Shown here piece by piece: positions 45,591-54,082 of a DNA stretch of 64,000 nt. Below the pieces are notes generated by a model that searched no databases, was not told where the DNA came from, and was given only the letters and a program-made list of their open reading frames with translations. The DNA comes from CAVTND01 sp963735955 (GTDB taxonomy: Bacteria > Pseudomonadota > Gammaproteobacteria > Burkholderiales > Burkholderiaceae_F), in assembly GCA_963735955.1 (NCBI GenBank), contig CAVTND010000002.1, positions 186,001 to 250,000 on the forward strand, read 5' to 3'. The position numbers and the translations under genes were made by a program. The number at the start of each line of letters is the position of its first letter. Within the stretch, counting starts at the first letter, position 1.

Positions 45591-48335
45591 TCAGTGCGCC
45601 TGGTCCCAGTTTTCACCGACACCGACCTCGGCTACCAGTTCGACCCGCAACTCCGCCACCGATGACATCAAGGCCGGCACCTGCGCTTGCACCAGTTTGA
45701 TCTCGGACTGCGGCACTTCGAGCACCAGCTCGTCGTGTACCTGCATGATCAGGCGGGTCGAAAGCCGCTCCTCACGCAGCCAGCGATCGACTGCAATCAT
45801 CGAAAGCTTGATCAGGTCTGCAGCGGTGCCCTGCATCGGGGCATTGATCGCGGCCCGCTCCGCGGCGGCGCGGCGCGGTCCGTTGGGCGAATTGATTTCC
45901 GACAGCCACAGGCGGCGCCCGAAGACCGTCTCGACATAGCCCTGGCGCTTGGCCAGCTCGCGTGTCGATTGCATGTACTGCGCCACACCGGGGTAGCGCA
46001 TGAAATAGCGGTCGATGTAATTCTTCGCCGCCTCGCGCTCGATGCCGAGGTTGGATGCAAGACCGAACGCACTCATGCCATAGATCAGGCCGAAGTTGAT
46101 CACTTTGGCATAGCGGCGTTGTTGGGCGCTGACTTCATCCAGCGGCACACCGAACACTTCCGACGCTGTCGCACGGTGCACATCTTCGCCCTGCGCGAAA
46201 GCCTGCAGCAGGCCGGCGTCCTCCGAGAGGTGCGCCATGATGCGCAGCTCGATCTGCGAATAGTCGGCGGAAACGATGCTGTGCCCGGCCGGTGCGACAA
46301 AGGCTTCCCGGATGCGTCGGCCTTCGACGGTGCGGATCGGGATGTTCTGCAGATTCGGGTCCGATGAAGCCAGGCGGCCGGTCACTGCAATTGCCTGCCC
46401 GTAATTTGTGTGAACTCGTCCCTGCGCATCGCACATCAGCGGCAGCTTGTCGCAGTAGGTCGACTTCAGCTTCGCCAGGCCGCGATGCTCGAGCAGGAGC
46501 TTTGGCAGGGGATAGTCGGCGGCGAGCCTCTCCAGCACCTCTTCGTCGGTCGACGGTGCCCCGCTCGCAGTCTTCTTGACCACCGGCAGTCCAAGCTTGT
46601 CGAACAGGATCTCGCCAATCTGCTTTGGACTGCCGAGATTGAAGGGCTGGCCCGCCAGCTCGACCGCCTTGCCCTCGAGTTCATTCAGGCGCGCCGCCAG
46701 CTCCCGACTCTGCGCTTCAAGTCGGGCGCGATCGATCAGCACGCCGGTTCGTTCCATTGTGGCAAGCACAATCGAGGTCGGCATCTCGATCGTCTCGTAT
46801 ACCTTGCGCAGCGTGGTCACCGCTTCGATCTGCGGCCACATGACGTGATGCAGCGCCAGCGTGACTTCGGCGTCCTCGGCCGCGTATGCCGTGGCCCGGT
46901 CGATCGCCACATCGTCGAAGCGGATCTGGCTCGCTCCCTTGCCGCACACTTCGGCGAACGTGATGGTGCGGCGGCCGAGATGTCGTTCGGCGAGCGAATC
47001 CATGTCGTGGTTGCGGTGCGGCTCGAGGACATAGGACTGCAGCATGGTGTCGTGCGCAATGCCGAGCAGGCCGATGCCGTGATTGGCAAACACGTGACTG
47101 TCGTACTTCAGGTGCTGCCCGACCTTTCGATGCAGTGGGCTCTCCAGCCAGGGACGCAGCAATTCCAGAGTCTCGCTGCGGGACAGCTGTTCGGGTGCGC
47201 CCGGATAACGGTGCGCCAGCGGGATGTAGCAGGCCTTCCGCGGTGCCACGGCGAGCGAAAGGCCGACCAGTTCGGCCGTCATCGGATCGAGCGATGTGGT
47301 TTCGGTATCGATGCAGGTCAGTTCGGCCGACTCGATCTTCGCCAGCCAGGCGCTGAGCTGGCCGTGTGTCAGCACGGTCTCGTATTCAAGCGGCGCTCCC
47401 GCGTCGGCCGAACCCGAAGATCCCGCAGCACCGGTCGGCGCCTCGGCGCGGCCGGGAGGCGCGCGATCGCCCGCGGGTGACGGCGTTTCGATCTCGCGCA
47501 GCCAGCTCTTGAACTCCCAGCGCCGAAACAATTCAAGCAGTCGAGCGGAGTCCTCCGGGGAGGGCGCCAGCGAATCGATCGACGGCACCTGTGAGGCCAG
47601 TTCGCCGTCGGTCAACACGGTGACCAGCGTGCGCGCGGTCGGCAACCACCCCAGGGCCTTGCGCAGATTCTCGCCGACCGCGCCGCCGATCTCGCCAGCG
47701 CGGTCGACAATCACTTCGAGTGAGCCGTATTCACGCAACCACTTCGCCGCGGTCTTCGGGCCAACCTTCTCGACGCCGGGGACGTTGTCCACGCTGTCGC
47801 CGACCAGGGTCAGATAGTCGACGATGCGCTCCGGCGGCACACCGAACTTGGCCTCGACCCCGGCCGGATCCAGGGTCTCGTTGCTCATCGTGTTGACAAG
47901 GGTCGTGCGCTCGTCGACCAACTGGGCAAGGTCCTTGTCGCCGGTCGAAATCACCGTGCGCAGGCCCCGCGCGCGCGCTGCGCGTGCCAGGGTGCCGATC
48001 ACGTCGTCCGCCTCGATTCCGACAATCTCGATCACCGGCCAGCCAAGCGCACGCGTGGCCGCATGAATCGGCTCAATTTGAGCGACCAGATCCTCGGGCA
48101 TCGAAGCACGATTGGCCTTGTAGTCCGCATAGAGATCGTCGCGGAAGGTCTTGCCCTTGGCGTCGAAGACACAGGCCAGGTAATCGGCCGGGACCTGCTG
48201 ACGCAAGGTGCGCAACATGCCGATGAAGCCGCGAATCGCACCGGTCGGTTCACCACCGGCCGTGCGAAGGTCGGGCATCGCGTGGAAGGCGCGGTATAAG
48301 TAGCTCGAGCCGTCGAGCAGCAACAGGGTTTTCAT
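45591..48335 (-). CDS. polA: DNA polymerase I
   Basis: Pol I removes RNA primers and fills gaps in replication and repair. The 914-residue protein has all three domains. The 5' nuclease is at the N-terminus: LLLLDGSSYLYRAFHAMPDL, CVFDAKGKTFRDDLYADYKA, GIEADDVIGTLA and YLTLVGDSVDNVPGVEKVGP. The proofreading exonuclease is intact by motif (CIDTETTSLDPMTAEL, DxE present; YAAEDAEVTLALH). Polymerase motifs A (VSADYSQIELRIMAHLSEDA), B (KVINFGLIYGMSAFG) and C (QVHDELVLEVPQSE) are complete. I chose ATG 48335 (MKTLLLLDG). The frame extends to 48437 but that part overlaps the divergent LOG gene. It lacks a clear ribosome-binding site at 48335. Confidence 0.97.
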   Translation of the reverse strand: MKTLLLLDGSSYLYRAFHAMPDLRTAGGEPTGAIRGFIGMLRTLRQQVPADYLACVFDAKGKTFRDDLYADYKANRASMPEDLVAQIEPIHAATRALGWPVIEIVGIEADDVIGTLARAARARGLRTVISTGDKDLAQLVDERTTLVNTMSNETLDPAGVEAKFGVPPERIVDYLTLVGDSVDNVPGVEKVGPKTAAKWLREYGSLEVIVDRAGEIGGAVGENLRKALGWLPTARTLVTVLTDGELASQVPSIDSLAPSPEDSARLLELFRRWEFKSWLREIETPSPAGDRAPPGRAEAPTGAAGSSGSADAGAPLEYETVLTHGQLSAWLAKIESAELTCIDTETTSLDPMTAELVGLSLAVAPRKACYIPLAHRYPGAPEQLSRSETLELLRPWLESPLHRKVGQHLKYDSHVFANHGIGLLGIAHDTMLQSYVLEPHRNHDMDSLAERHLGRRTITFAEVCGKGASQIRFDDVAIDRATAYAAEDAEVTLALHHVMWPQIEAVTTLRKVYETIEMPTSIVLATMERTGVLIDRARLEAQSRELAARLNELEGKAVELAGQPFNLGSPKQIGEILFDKLGLPVVKKTASGAPSTDEEVLERLAADYPLPKLLLEHRGLAKLKSTYCDKLPLMCDAQGRVHTNYGQAIAVTGRLASSDPNLQNIPIRTVEGRRIREAFVAPAGHSIVSADYSQIELRIMAHLSEDAGLLQAFAQGEDVHRATASEVFGVPLDEVSAQQRRYAKVINFGLIYGMSAFGLASNLGIEREAAKNYIDRYFMRYPGVAQYMQSTRELAKRQGYVETVFGRRLWLSEINSPNGPRRAAAERAAINAPMQGTAADLIKLSMIAVDRWLREERLSTRLIMQVHDELVLEVPQSEIKLVQAQVPALMSSVAELRVELVAEVGVGENWDQAH

Positions 48336-48347
48336 AGGAGGCCTGCC

Positions 48348-49085
48348 ATGGTCGACCAACGGAAGAACATTCCCAGCTTGCGCGCCGTGGTCACGCCGGA
48401 ACGCGCGACCCGCCAGAAGGCCCGTGAGTCGTGGCAACTGTGGGGGATTATTTCAGAGTTCGTCGAAGCCACGGAGCGGCTGTCCGAAATCCGGCCGGCC
48501 GTATCGATTTTCGGGAGCGCTCGCAGTGCGCCCGGCACGCCTGACTATGAGCTCGCCGTGAGCATCGCGCGCAAGCTTTCCGATGCCGGTTTCGCCGTCA
48601 TCAGCGGCGGTGGCCCCGGCATCATGGAAGCCGCCAACAAGGGCGCATTTCAAGGAAGCTCACCTTCGGTTGGATTGAACATCGAACTGCCGTTCGAGCA
48701 ATACGGCAATCAGTTCCAGGACATCTCGCTGCGCTTCCGCCACTTCTTCGCGCGCAAGGTCGCGTTCGTGAAGTACGCGGCAGCGTATGTCGTCATGCCC
48801 GGAGGCTTCGGCACTCTTGATGAATTGACCGAGGCCCTGACCCTGATGCAGACCGGCAAGGGCCGACGTATGCCGGTCGTTCTGGTCGGCTCCGGGTTCT
48901 GGTCCGGCTTGCTCGATTGGATGCGAAAAGTCCTCGTGGGGGGCGGCATGATCGATGCAGTGGATCTCGACATGCTGCAGGTGGTCGACGATCCCGAGGC
49001 AGTGCTCGAGGCGCTGTTCCGTTTCTTCGACGCCCGTGGCTTCGAGGCTTCGTCCGATGAACGCGAGCGGCTTCTCTATCTGTGA
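48348..49085 (+). CDS. LOG family protein (TIGR00730-type)
   Basis: This 245-residue Rossmann-fold protein is of the LOG/'lysine decarboxylase-like' family. In plants LOG enzymes release active cytokinin from its nucleotide; bacterial members hydrolyse nucleoside 5'-monophosphates such as AMP. The signatures are ISGGGPGIMEAANKGAFQGS and VVMPGGFGTLDELTEALTLM (PGGxGTxxE). RPAVSIFGSARSAPGTPDYE and FFARKVAFVKYAAAYVVMPG support the longer bacterial subtype. It is a phosphoribohydrolase, not a decarboxylase. AGGAGG at 48337-48342 is 5 nt before ATG 48348. The polA start codon is only 12 bp away on the other strand, so both promoters must lie inside the opposing genes. Confidence 0.93.
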   Translation: MVDQRKNIPSLRAVVTPERATRQKARESWQLWGIISEFVEATERLSEIRPAVSIFGSARSAPGTPDYELAVSIARKLSDAGFAVISGGGPGIMEAANKGAFQGSSPSVGLNIELPFEQYGNQFQDISLRFRHFFARKVAFVKYAAAYVVMPGGFGTLDELTEALTLMQTGKGRRMPVVLVGSGFWSGLLDWMRKVLVGGGMIDAVDLDMLQVVDDPEAVLEALFRFFDARGFEASSDERERLLYL

Positions 49086-49100
49086 TGCTCACTTGATAGA

Positions 49101-49610
49101 ATGCACTGCATGTCCCGACTCGCTGCTTTCACTTCTAGATTTTCCGTGCATTTCTCCAATGTGACCCTGATCGTCGGGCTCCTGGGCATTGCGGCGCCGG
49201 TCGGGGCACAGCTACCCGCGCCGACCGACACCAAACCGGCGCCGACGGCACCGCGCACCAAGATCGAATTGCCACTCGCAGAACGCCAGGCCATGGAGCG
49301 ACCAACAGAAAACCGCCCTGCGACCGTGACCAAGGAAGACCTGGTGCCGAGCGCGGCCGACCAGGCGGCCGCGCAGCCGGACGATCGCGGTCCGCGCATC
49401 GAGCAGCGACGCACCTCGAATCGCGTCAGCGAAATCAAGGTCACGCCGGCGGGCAGTTCGTACAGCTATCTGATCACCAACCGAGAAGGCCGCCAGCCCA
49501 CATCCATCACCGACCTGAGTTCAGGACTCTCGATACCGAAGTTCTTCAGCTTCGATTTCGGCCGGCCGACGACCAATCCGGCCACGCCTCCTCCACCCCC
49601 GTCCCGCTAG
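49101..49610 (+). CDS. Exported Pro-rich hypothetical protein, DUF2782-like
   Basis: The 169-residue product has a signal peptide (SNVTLIVGLLGIAAPVGAQL, cleavage near residue 37) and a Pro/Thr/Ala-rich linker. A short conserved-looking core follows: DDRGPRIEQRRTSNRVSEIK, VTPAGSSYSYLITNREGRQP. It ends with another proline-rich tail (NPATPPPPPSR). In several betaproteobacteria the small gene between polA and thrB encodes a DUF2782 protein, and the core here fits loosely. I would not claim the family without a profile search. The thrB gene follows 20 bp downstream, so it is probably co-transcribed with it. ATG 49101 is the likely start; 49110 is another in-frame ATG. Confidence 0.7.
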   Translation: MHCMSRLAAFTSRFSVHFSNVTLIVGLLGIAAPVGAQLPAPTDTKPAPTAPRTKIELPLAERQAMERPTENRPATVTKEDLVPSAADQAAAQPDDRGPRIEQRRTSNRVSEIKVTPAGSSYSYLITNREGRQPTSITDLSSGLSIPKFFSFDFGRPTTNPATPPPPPSR

Positions 49611-49630
49611 GGCAACGCCCGGCCTCGACC

Positions 49631-50608
49631 ATGGCCGTCTTTACCGCGCTCCAACGCGCCGAGGCCGCAACGTTTCTGCGCCAGTTCGCCTTGGGCGAGC
49701 TGGTCGAGCTCAAGGGCATCGCGACCGGTATCGAGAACACCAATTACTTCCTGACGACGGACCGTGGCCGCTTTGTGCTGACGCTGTTCGAGCGTCTGAA
49801 CTTCAAGCAGCTGCCGTTCTATCTCGAGTTGATGCGTCATTTCGCACGCCGCGGGCTGCCGGTGCCTGAGCCACAGGAAAATCACGCCGGTGCACTGGTG
49901 TCCGAGTTGAAAGGCAAACCGGCCGCGATTGTCACTCGCCTTGAAGGCAAGGCCGTGTTTGACCCGACGCCGCATCATTGCGCCAGTGTGGGCGCCATGC
50001 TGGCTCGCCTGCATCTGGCCGGACGCGACTTCGAGCCGTTCCAGCCGCACTTGCGCGGGATCGGCTGGTGGAAGGAAAGTGTGCCGAAGCTCGAACCCCA
50101 TATTCCTGATCACCTTTTCCACGAACTCGCCGCCGAGTTGATCTTCCAGGACACGTTCTTTCGCAGCCCTGAGTTCGACCGCCTCCCCGGCGGCCCGATT
50201 CACGCCGATCTGTTTCGTGACAACGTGTTGATGCTTGCCGGGCCGAGCGGCGATGAGATCGGTGGCCTGATCGACTTCTATTTTGCCGGCTGCTCAATCT
50301 GGCTCTTCGATCTGGCGGTCACAGCGAACGATTGGTGCATCGACCCGGCCACCGGTGCTTTCGACGCACCGCGCGTCGATGCGCTGCTCACCGCCTACCA
50401 TGGCGTGCGACCACTCGATGACAACGAAGGGAACTGCTGGCGCACAGTTCTGCGTGGGGCTGCGCTGCGCTTCTGGATTTCGCGACTGCACGACTATTAC
50501 CTGCCGCGGCCGGCGGAATTGCTGACTCCGCACGATCCGGCCCACTTCGAACGCATCCTCCAGCACCGCATCAAGGATCCCGTGCCATGGATCAACGCAG
50601 GCGACTGA
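49631..50608 (+). CDS. thrB: Homoserine kinase (fructosamine/choline-kinase fold type)
   Basis: ThrB phosphorylates homoserine for threonine synthesis. This 325-residue protein is the ThrB form with an aminoglycoside/choline-kinase fold used by pseudomonads and betaproteobacteria, not the GHMP-kinase form of E. coli. The ATP-binding front is LKGIATGIENTNYFLTTDRG and FVLTLFERLNFKQLPFYLEL. The catalytic loop is GGPIHADLFRDNVLM (H-x-D-x4-N) and the metal-binding aspartate is in GLIDFYFAGCSIWLFDLAVT. PVPEPQ and LHLAGRDFEPFQPHLRG also match. It starts 20 bp after the exported protein gene. An unusual palindromic element begins 18 bp after its stop. Confidence 0.95.
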   Translation: MAVFTALQRAEAATFLRQFALGELVELKGIATGIENTNYFLTTDRGRFVLTLFERLNFKQLPFYLELMRHFARRGLPVPEPQENHAGALVSELKGKPAAIVTRLEGKAVFDPTPHHCASVGAMLARLHLAGRDFEPFQPHLRGIGWWKESVPKLEPHIPDHLFHELAAELIFQDTFFRSPEFDRLPGGPIHADLFRDNVLMLAGPSGDEIGGLIDFYFAGCSIWLFDLAVTANDWCIDPATGAFDAPRVDALLTAYHGVRPLDDNEGNCWRTVLRGAALRFWISRLHDYYLPRPAELLTPHDPAHFERILQHRIKDPVPWINAGD

Positions 50609-50626
50609 GCTGGACCGATAAACTGT

Positions 50627-50898
50627 AGGACCTATCTCAGAGTCCCCGATGGATCGCGTTGTGAAGAGAATGCGGTGGATGCAAGGCGGCTGGCGAAGGG
50701 CAGTAGCCGGCCCTACGGCCGAGCCGGCCAACGCCGCAGACGCCGCATTCTCTTCGCAACCCTGTGGGGTGGGGTCGCATTGGGCGCACGGCGTTGTTGC
50801 GGCTTGGGTCCTTGCACCAGCAATGGTCCCCTCGCCGCGCCTAGCCCTGCCCCCAATGCGACCCCACCGCGACCACCGGGGACTCTGAGATAGGTCCT
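50627..50898. repeat. 272-bp palindromic element with three long stems
   Basis: The ends are perfect 22-bp inverted repeats (50627-50648 and 50877-50898; first 20 bases AGGACCTATCTCAGAGTCCC). Inside, stem A pairs 50658-50675 (GTTGTGAAGAGAATGCGG) with 50743-50760, 18 pairs with one wobble. Stem B pairs 50768-50784 (GGTGGGGTCGCATTGGG) with 50852-50868, 17 perfect pairs. The junction strands are only 9, 7 and 8 nt, so the whole element can fold into a three-way junction as RNA or DNA. No protein frame makes sense here. The right end is 4 nt before the ATG at 50903. It could be a non-autonomous mobile (MITE-like) repeat, a structured leader, or both. Confidence 0.85.
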
Positions 50899-50902
50899 GC
50901 GC

Positions 50903-51700
50903 ATGCAAGTCAATACGCTGCCGGCGGCTGCCGGCCTGACCTGGCTTCGGCAAGGCATTGCGCTCCTGCGTCGCCAGGCCTTTGCGTTCACCGCACTGGT
51001 CATCATGTACTCGATGGCCTTGATGCTGCTGGCGAACGTACCCTTCATCGGCCCGGCACTGGCTGCCATTCTGGTGCCGTTCGGCACCCTGGGAATCACC
51101 GCGGCCGGCCGCGATGCCGAACGCAACGTGATGCCGATGCCGTCGCTGCTGATCGACGGTGCACGCCGTGCCCAGGAGCGCACGGCATTGCTGAAGCTCG
51201 GCGTGATCAATGCAGCATTGATCCTGCTGCTGATCCTCGTCGCATCACTGCTCGCGCGTGATGAGCTCGCGCGCTGGACGATCGTCGACGGTCAGATCGA
51301 TCCGATCACGGTGGCCGCCAATGTGCCGTGGGACGCAATCAGCCTGGCAATGGTCCTGTATGTGCCGGTCCTGATGCTGACCTGGTTTTCGCCGCAACTG
51401 GTTGCCTGGCACAAGCTTCCGGTGGGCAAAGCAATGTTCTTTTCCTTCTTTGCCTGCTGGCGCAACCGCGCGCCTTTCCTGGTGCTCGGCGCGCTCCTCG
51501 TGGGTCTGTTCGTCACAGTGTCATGGCTGTCGTCGCAACTGCTGGCTGCCCTCGGCGCCCCGCCGCAACTCGCGTCGATCTTGTTCGCGCCGATTGCACT
51601 GGTGCTGACCAGTGTGGCCTACTCGACGCAGTACCCGATCTATCGCAGTGTGCTGCAGACTGATCCGCCAACGGCGGTAACACCTCAGATCGAGTCCTGA
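50903..51700 (+). CDS. BPSS1780 family membrane protein
   Basis: This 265-residue inner-membrane protein has about six hydrophobic segments, including AFALVIMYSM-type AFTALVIMYSMALMLLANVP, GPALAAILVPFGTLGITAAG and LIRDGARRAQE (LLIDGARRAQER). VNAALILLLILVASLLARDE-like residues, SFFACWRNRAPFLVLGALLV and the C-terminal SILFAPIALVLTSVAYSTQY follow. The layout matches the BPSS1780 family, named after a Burkholderia protein of unknown function. The start codon lies 4 nt after a palindromic element whose right arm contains the only Shine-Dalgarno-like sequence (GAGATAGG), so translation may depend on how that element folds. It is convergent with the helicase gene. Confidence 0.83.
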   Translation: MQVNTLPAAAGLTWLRQGIALLRRQAFAFTALVIMYSMALMLLANVPFIGPALAAILVPFGTLGITAAGRDAERNVMPMPSLLIDGARRAQERTALLKLGVINAALILLLILVASLLARDELARWTIVDGQIDPITVAANVPWDAISLAMVLYVPVLMLTWFSPQLVAWHKLPVGKAMFFSFFACWRNRAPFLVLGALLVGLFVTVSWLSSQLLAALGAPPQLASILFAPIALVLTSVAYSTQYPIYRSVLQTDPPTAVTPQIES

Positions 51701-51723
51701 TCCGGCCTGCACGGGCATCTGGC

Positions 51724-53931
51724 CTAGGCTGCGAACAACTTGGCGATCGACAGCATCAGCCACTTGACACCTTGTCGGCCGAAGTTGACCTGCACGCGCG
51801 TGTCGTCGCCAGTGCCCTCGAAGTTGACCACGACGCCTTCGCCGAACCGCGCATGGCGCACGGTCTGCCCGATGCGAAATCCGCCGTGACTTTCTGCGGT
51901 CCGCATTGCGGCCGACGCCAGGGGCATGGCGGTTGCGATGCCCGAGTCGCGCCAGGCGCCGAAGCGGCCGCCTGGGGCAGAGACCTTGGGGGTAAGCCAC
52001 TTGACCGTTGCATCGGGCAATTCGTTGAGAAAACGCGACTTGATGCCGTAGCGCGTCTGTCCATGCAACAGACGGCTCTGGGCGAGACTGATGTAAAGCC
52101 TGCGCTTCGCGCGCGTGATGGCGACATACATCAGTCGACGCTCTTCCTCGAGACCGTCCAGTTCCGTGAGGCTGTTCTCGTGAGGAAACAATCCCTCCTC
52201 GAGTCCGGTGATGAATACGGCGAAGAACTCAAGCCCCTTGGCTGCATGTACCGTCATCAGCTGCAGCGCGTCCTGCCCCGCCTCGGCCTGGTTCTCGCCC
52301 GCTTCGAGCGAGGCATGTGAGAGAAACCCAGCCAAGGGCGAAGGCAAGGCCGCCTCGGCTTCGCCCTGGGTGCCAGGTGCATCGGCCGCGTAGCCTTCTT
52401 CCGCGACAAATGCGGCAGCTGCGTTGACCAGTTCGTTCAGGTTTTCGATGCGCTCCTGGCCTTCCCGCTCTGCTTGATAGTGGGCGATCAGGCCGCTGCG
52501 CTGGATCACCGCGTCGACGATCTCGGCCAGCGGCAGACCTGATGTTTCGAAGCGCAGGCTGTCAATCAGCTTGATGAATGCCGACGGCTTGGCGCCAGCC
52601 TTGCCGCTAAGTTGGGCTGCCGTCGCATACAGACTCTGCCCGGCCGCGCGTGCGCCATCGCCGAGTTGTTCGAGCGTACGCGACCCGATGCCGCGCGGCG
52701 GAAAGTTGACGACGCGCAGGAAGGCAGTGTCATCGGCCGGGTTTTCGATCAGCCGCAAATATGCAAGCGCGTGCTTGATCTCGGCCCGCTCGAAAAAGCG
52801 CAGGCCACCATAGACCCGATACGGAATCGCTGCGTTGAACAGCGCATGCTCGATCACGCGCGACTGCGCATTCGAGCGATACAACACCGCGATCTCAGAT
52901 CGGGCGTGGCCTTCGGCGATCAAGCCCCTGACTTCCTCGACCAGCCAGGCTGCTTCATATCCATCGGTCTGCGCCTCGAAGATGCGTACCGGCTCGCCGA
53001 CCCCGGCATCCGTCCAAAGCTGCTTGCCGAGGCGCCTTGCATTGTTGGCGATCAGCGCATTGGCGGCGTCCAGAATGTGGCCGACCGAGCGGTAGTTCTG
53101 CTCCAGCTTGATCAGGTTCTGCACCCGGAACTCGCGCTCGAAGTCGGCCATGTTGCCGACATTGGCACCCCGGAAAGCGTAGATCGACTGGTCATCGTCG
53201 CCGACGGCAAAGATCGCGTTCTGGCTTCCCGCGAGCTGCTTCAGCCAGGCGTACTGCAACTTGTTGGTGTCCTGGAATTCGTCAACAAGGATATGGTGGA
53301 AGCGGTCCTGATAGTGCTGGCGCAGGATTTCGTTGCGGTCGAGCAGTTCGTAGCAGCGCAGCAGCAGTTCGGCAAAATCGACCACGCCTTCGCGATTGCA
53401 TTGCGCGTCATACATCCCGTAGAACTCGACGAATCGGCGGTTGTAATCATCGTTGACCTCTACGTCTTTCGCGCGCAGTCCGGTCTCCTTGGAACTGTTG
53501 ATAAAAAGCTGCAGGTTGCGCGGCGGATAGCGTTCGTCGTCGATGTTGTTGGATTTCAGCATCCGCTTGATCGCACCGAGCTGATCAGCAGAATCGAGAA
53601 TCTGAAAGGTCGCCGGCAGGCCGGCATCGCGGTGATGGGCGCGCAGCATGCGATTGCACAGGCCGTGAAAAGTGCCGATCCACATGCCGCGCGGGTTGAT
53701 CGGCAGCATGGCCGACAGGCGCGCCAGCATCTCCTTGGCAGCCTTGTTGGTGAATGTCACGGCGAGCACGCCCTGCGGACTGATGCGGCCGGTCTGGATC
53801 AGCCAGGCAATGCGCGTCGTCAGCACGCGCGTCTTGCCGCTACCAGCACCGGCGAGAATCAGGGCGGACTGATCGGGAAGGGTGACCGCTGCGAGCTGAG
53901 GCTCGTTCAGGCTGGTCAGGAGATTGCTCAT
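51724..53931 (-). CDS. uvrD: UvrD/Rep-type superfamily 1 DNA helicase
   Basis: This 735-residue 3'-5' SF1A helicase acts in mismatch repair, nucleotide excision repair or replication restart. The Q motif LNEPQLAAVT and Walker A ALILAGAGSGKTRVLTTRIA are near the start. TFTNKAAKEML follows, then Walker B LVDEFQDTNKLQYAWLKQLA, VGDDDQSIYAFRGANVGNM, LEQNYRS, LMTVHAAKGLEFFAVFITGL and YVAITRAKRRLYISLAQSR. The C-terminal Tudor-like region FRIGQTVRHARFGEGVVVNF is the part of UvrD/PcrA that contacts RNA polymerase. I chose ATG 53931 (MSNLLTSLNEPQ). Motifs alone do not exclude Rep, so the symbol is a best guess. Confidence 0.9.
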   Translation of the reverse strand: MSNLLTSLNEPQLAAVTLPDQSALILAGAGSGKTRVLTTRIAWLIQTGRISPQGVLAVTFTNKAAKEMLARLSAMLPINPRGMWIGTFHGLCNRMLRAHHRDAGLPATFQILDSADQLGAIKRMLKSNNIDDERYPPRNLQLFINSSKETGLRAKDVEVNDDYNRRFVEFYGMYDAQCNREGVVDFAELLLRCYELLDRNEILRQHYQDRFHHILVDEFQDTNKLQYAWLKQLAGSQNAIFAVGDDDQSIYAFRGANVGNMADFEREFRVQNLIKLEQNYRSVGHILDAANALIANNARRLGKQLWTDAGVGEPVRIFEAQTDGYEAAWLVEEVRGLIAEGHARSEIAVLYRSNAQSRVIEHALFNAAIPYRVYGGLRFFERAEIKHALAYLRLIENPADDTAFLRVVNFPPRGIGSRTLEQLGDGARAAGQSLYATAAQLSGKAGAKPSAFIKLIDSLRFETSGLPLAEIVDAVIQRSGLIAHYQAEREGQERIENLNELVNAAAAFVAEEGYAADAPGTQGEAEAALPSPLAGFLSHASLEAGENQAEAGQDALQLMTVHAAKGLEFFAVFITGLEEGLFPHENSLTELDGLEEERRLMYVAITRAKRRLYISLAQSRLLHGQTRYGIKSRFLNELPDATVKWLTPKVSAPGGRFGAWRDSGIATAMPLASAAMRTAESHGGFRIGQTVRHARFGEGVVVNFEGTGDDTRVQVNFGRQGVKWLMLSIAKLFAA

Positions 53932-54005
53932 CAAGGGGCGCGAGTATATCGATGCGCTCCGGAACGCATCGGGTGGCACGCCGATGCCGCATTCGACAGC
54001 GCGCG

Positions 54006-54035
54006 CATTCAGGCGGCACGAGGCCCGCACCTATA
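54006..54035 (+). promoter_or_regulatory. Probable leuS promoter
   Basis: TATAAT (54030-54035) lies 48 bp before the leuS start, with TTCAGG 18 bp upstream (54006-54011). The -10 is perfect and the -35 is a partial match. The site lies in the 151-bp divergent gap between uvrD and leuS. Confidence 0.55.
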
Positions 54036-54082
54036 ATCATGCCCGCAGCCTGAAGGGTGTTCTTGAGATTTGCGAGATCTTG

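Noticed and set aside
50627..50898. Short open frames inside the palindromic element as a possible gene
   Set aside because: The frames are set by inverted repeats, are Arg/Pro-rich on both strands and lack a plausible start; folding explains the sequence better.
52612..54036. Plus-strand open frame of 474 codons over the helicase gene
   Set aside because: Fully antisense to uvrD, which has complete helicase motifs; the composition is that of a shadow frame.
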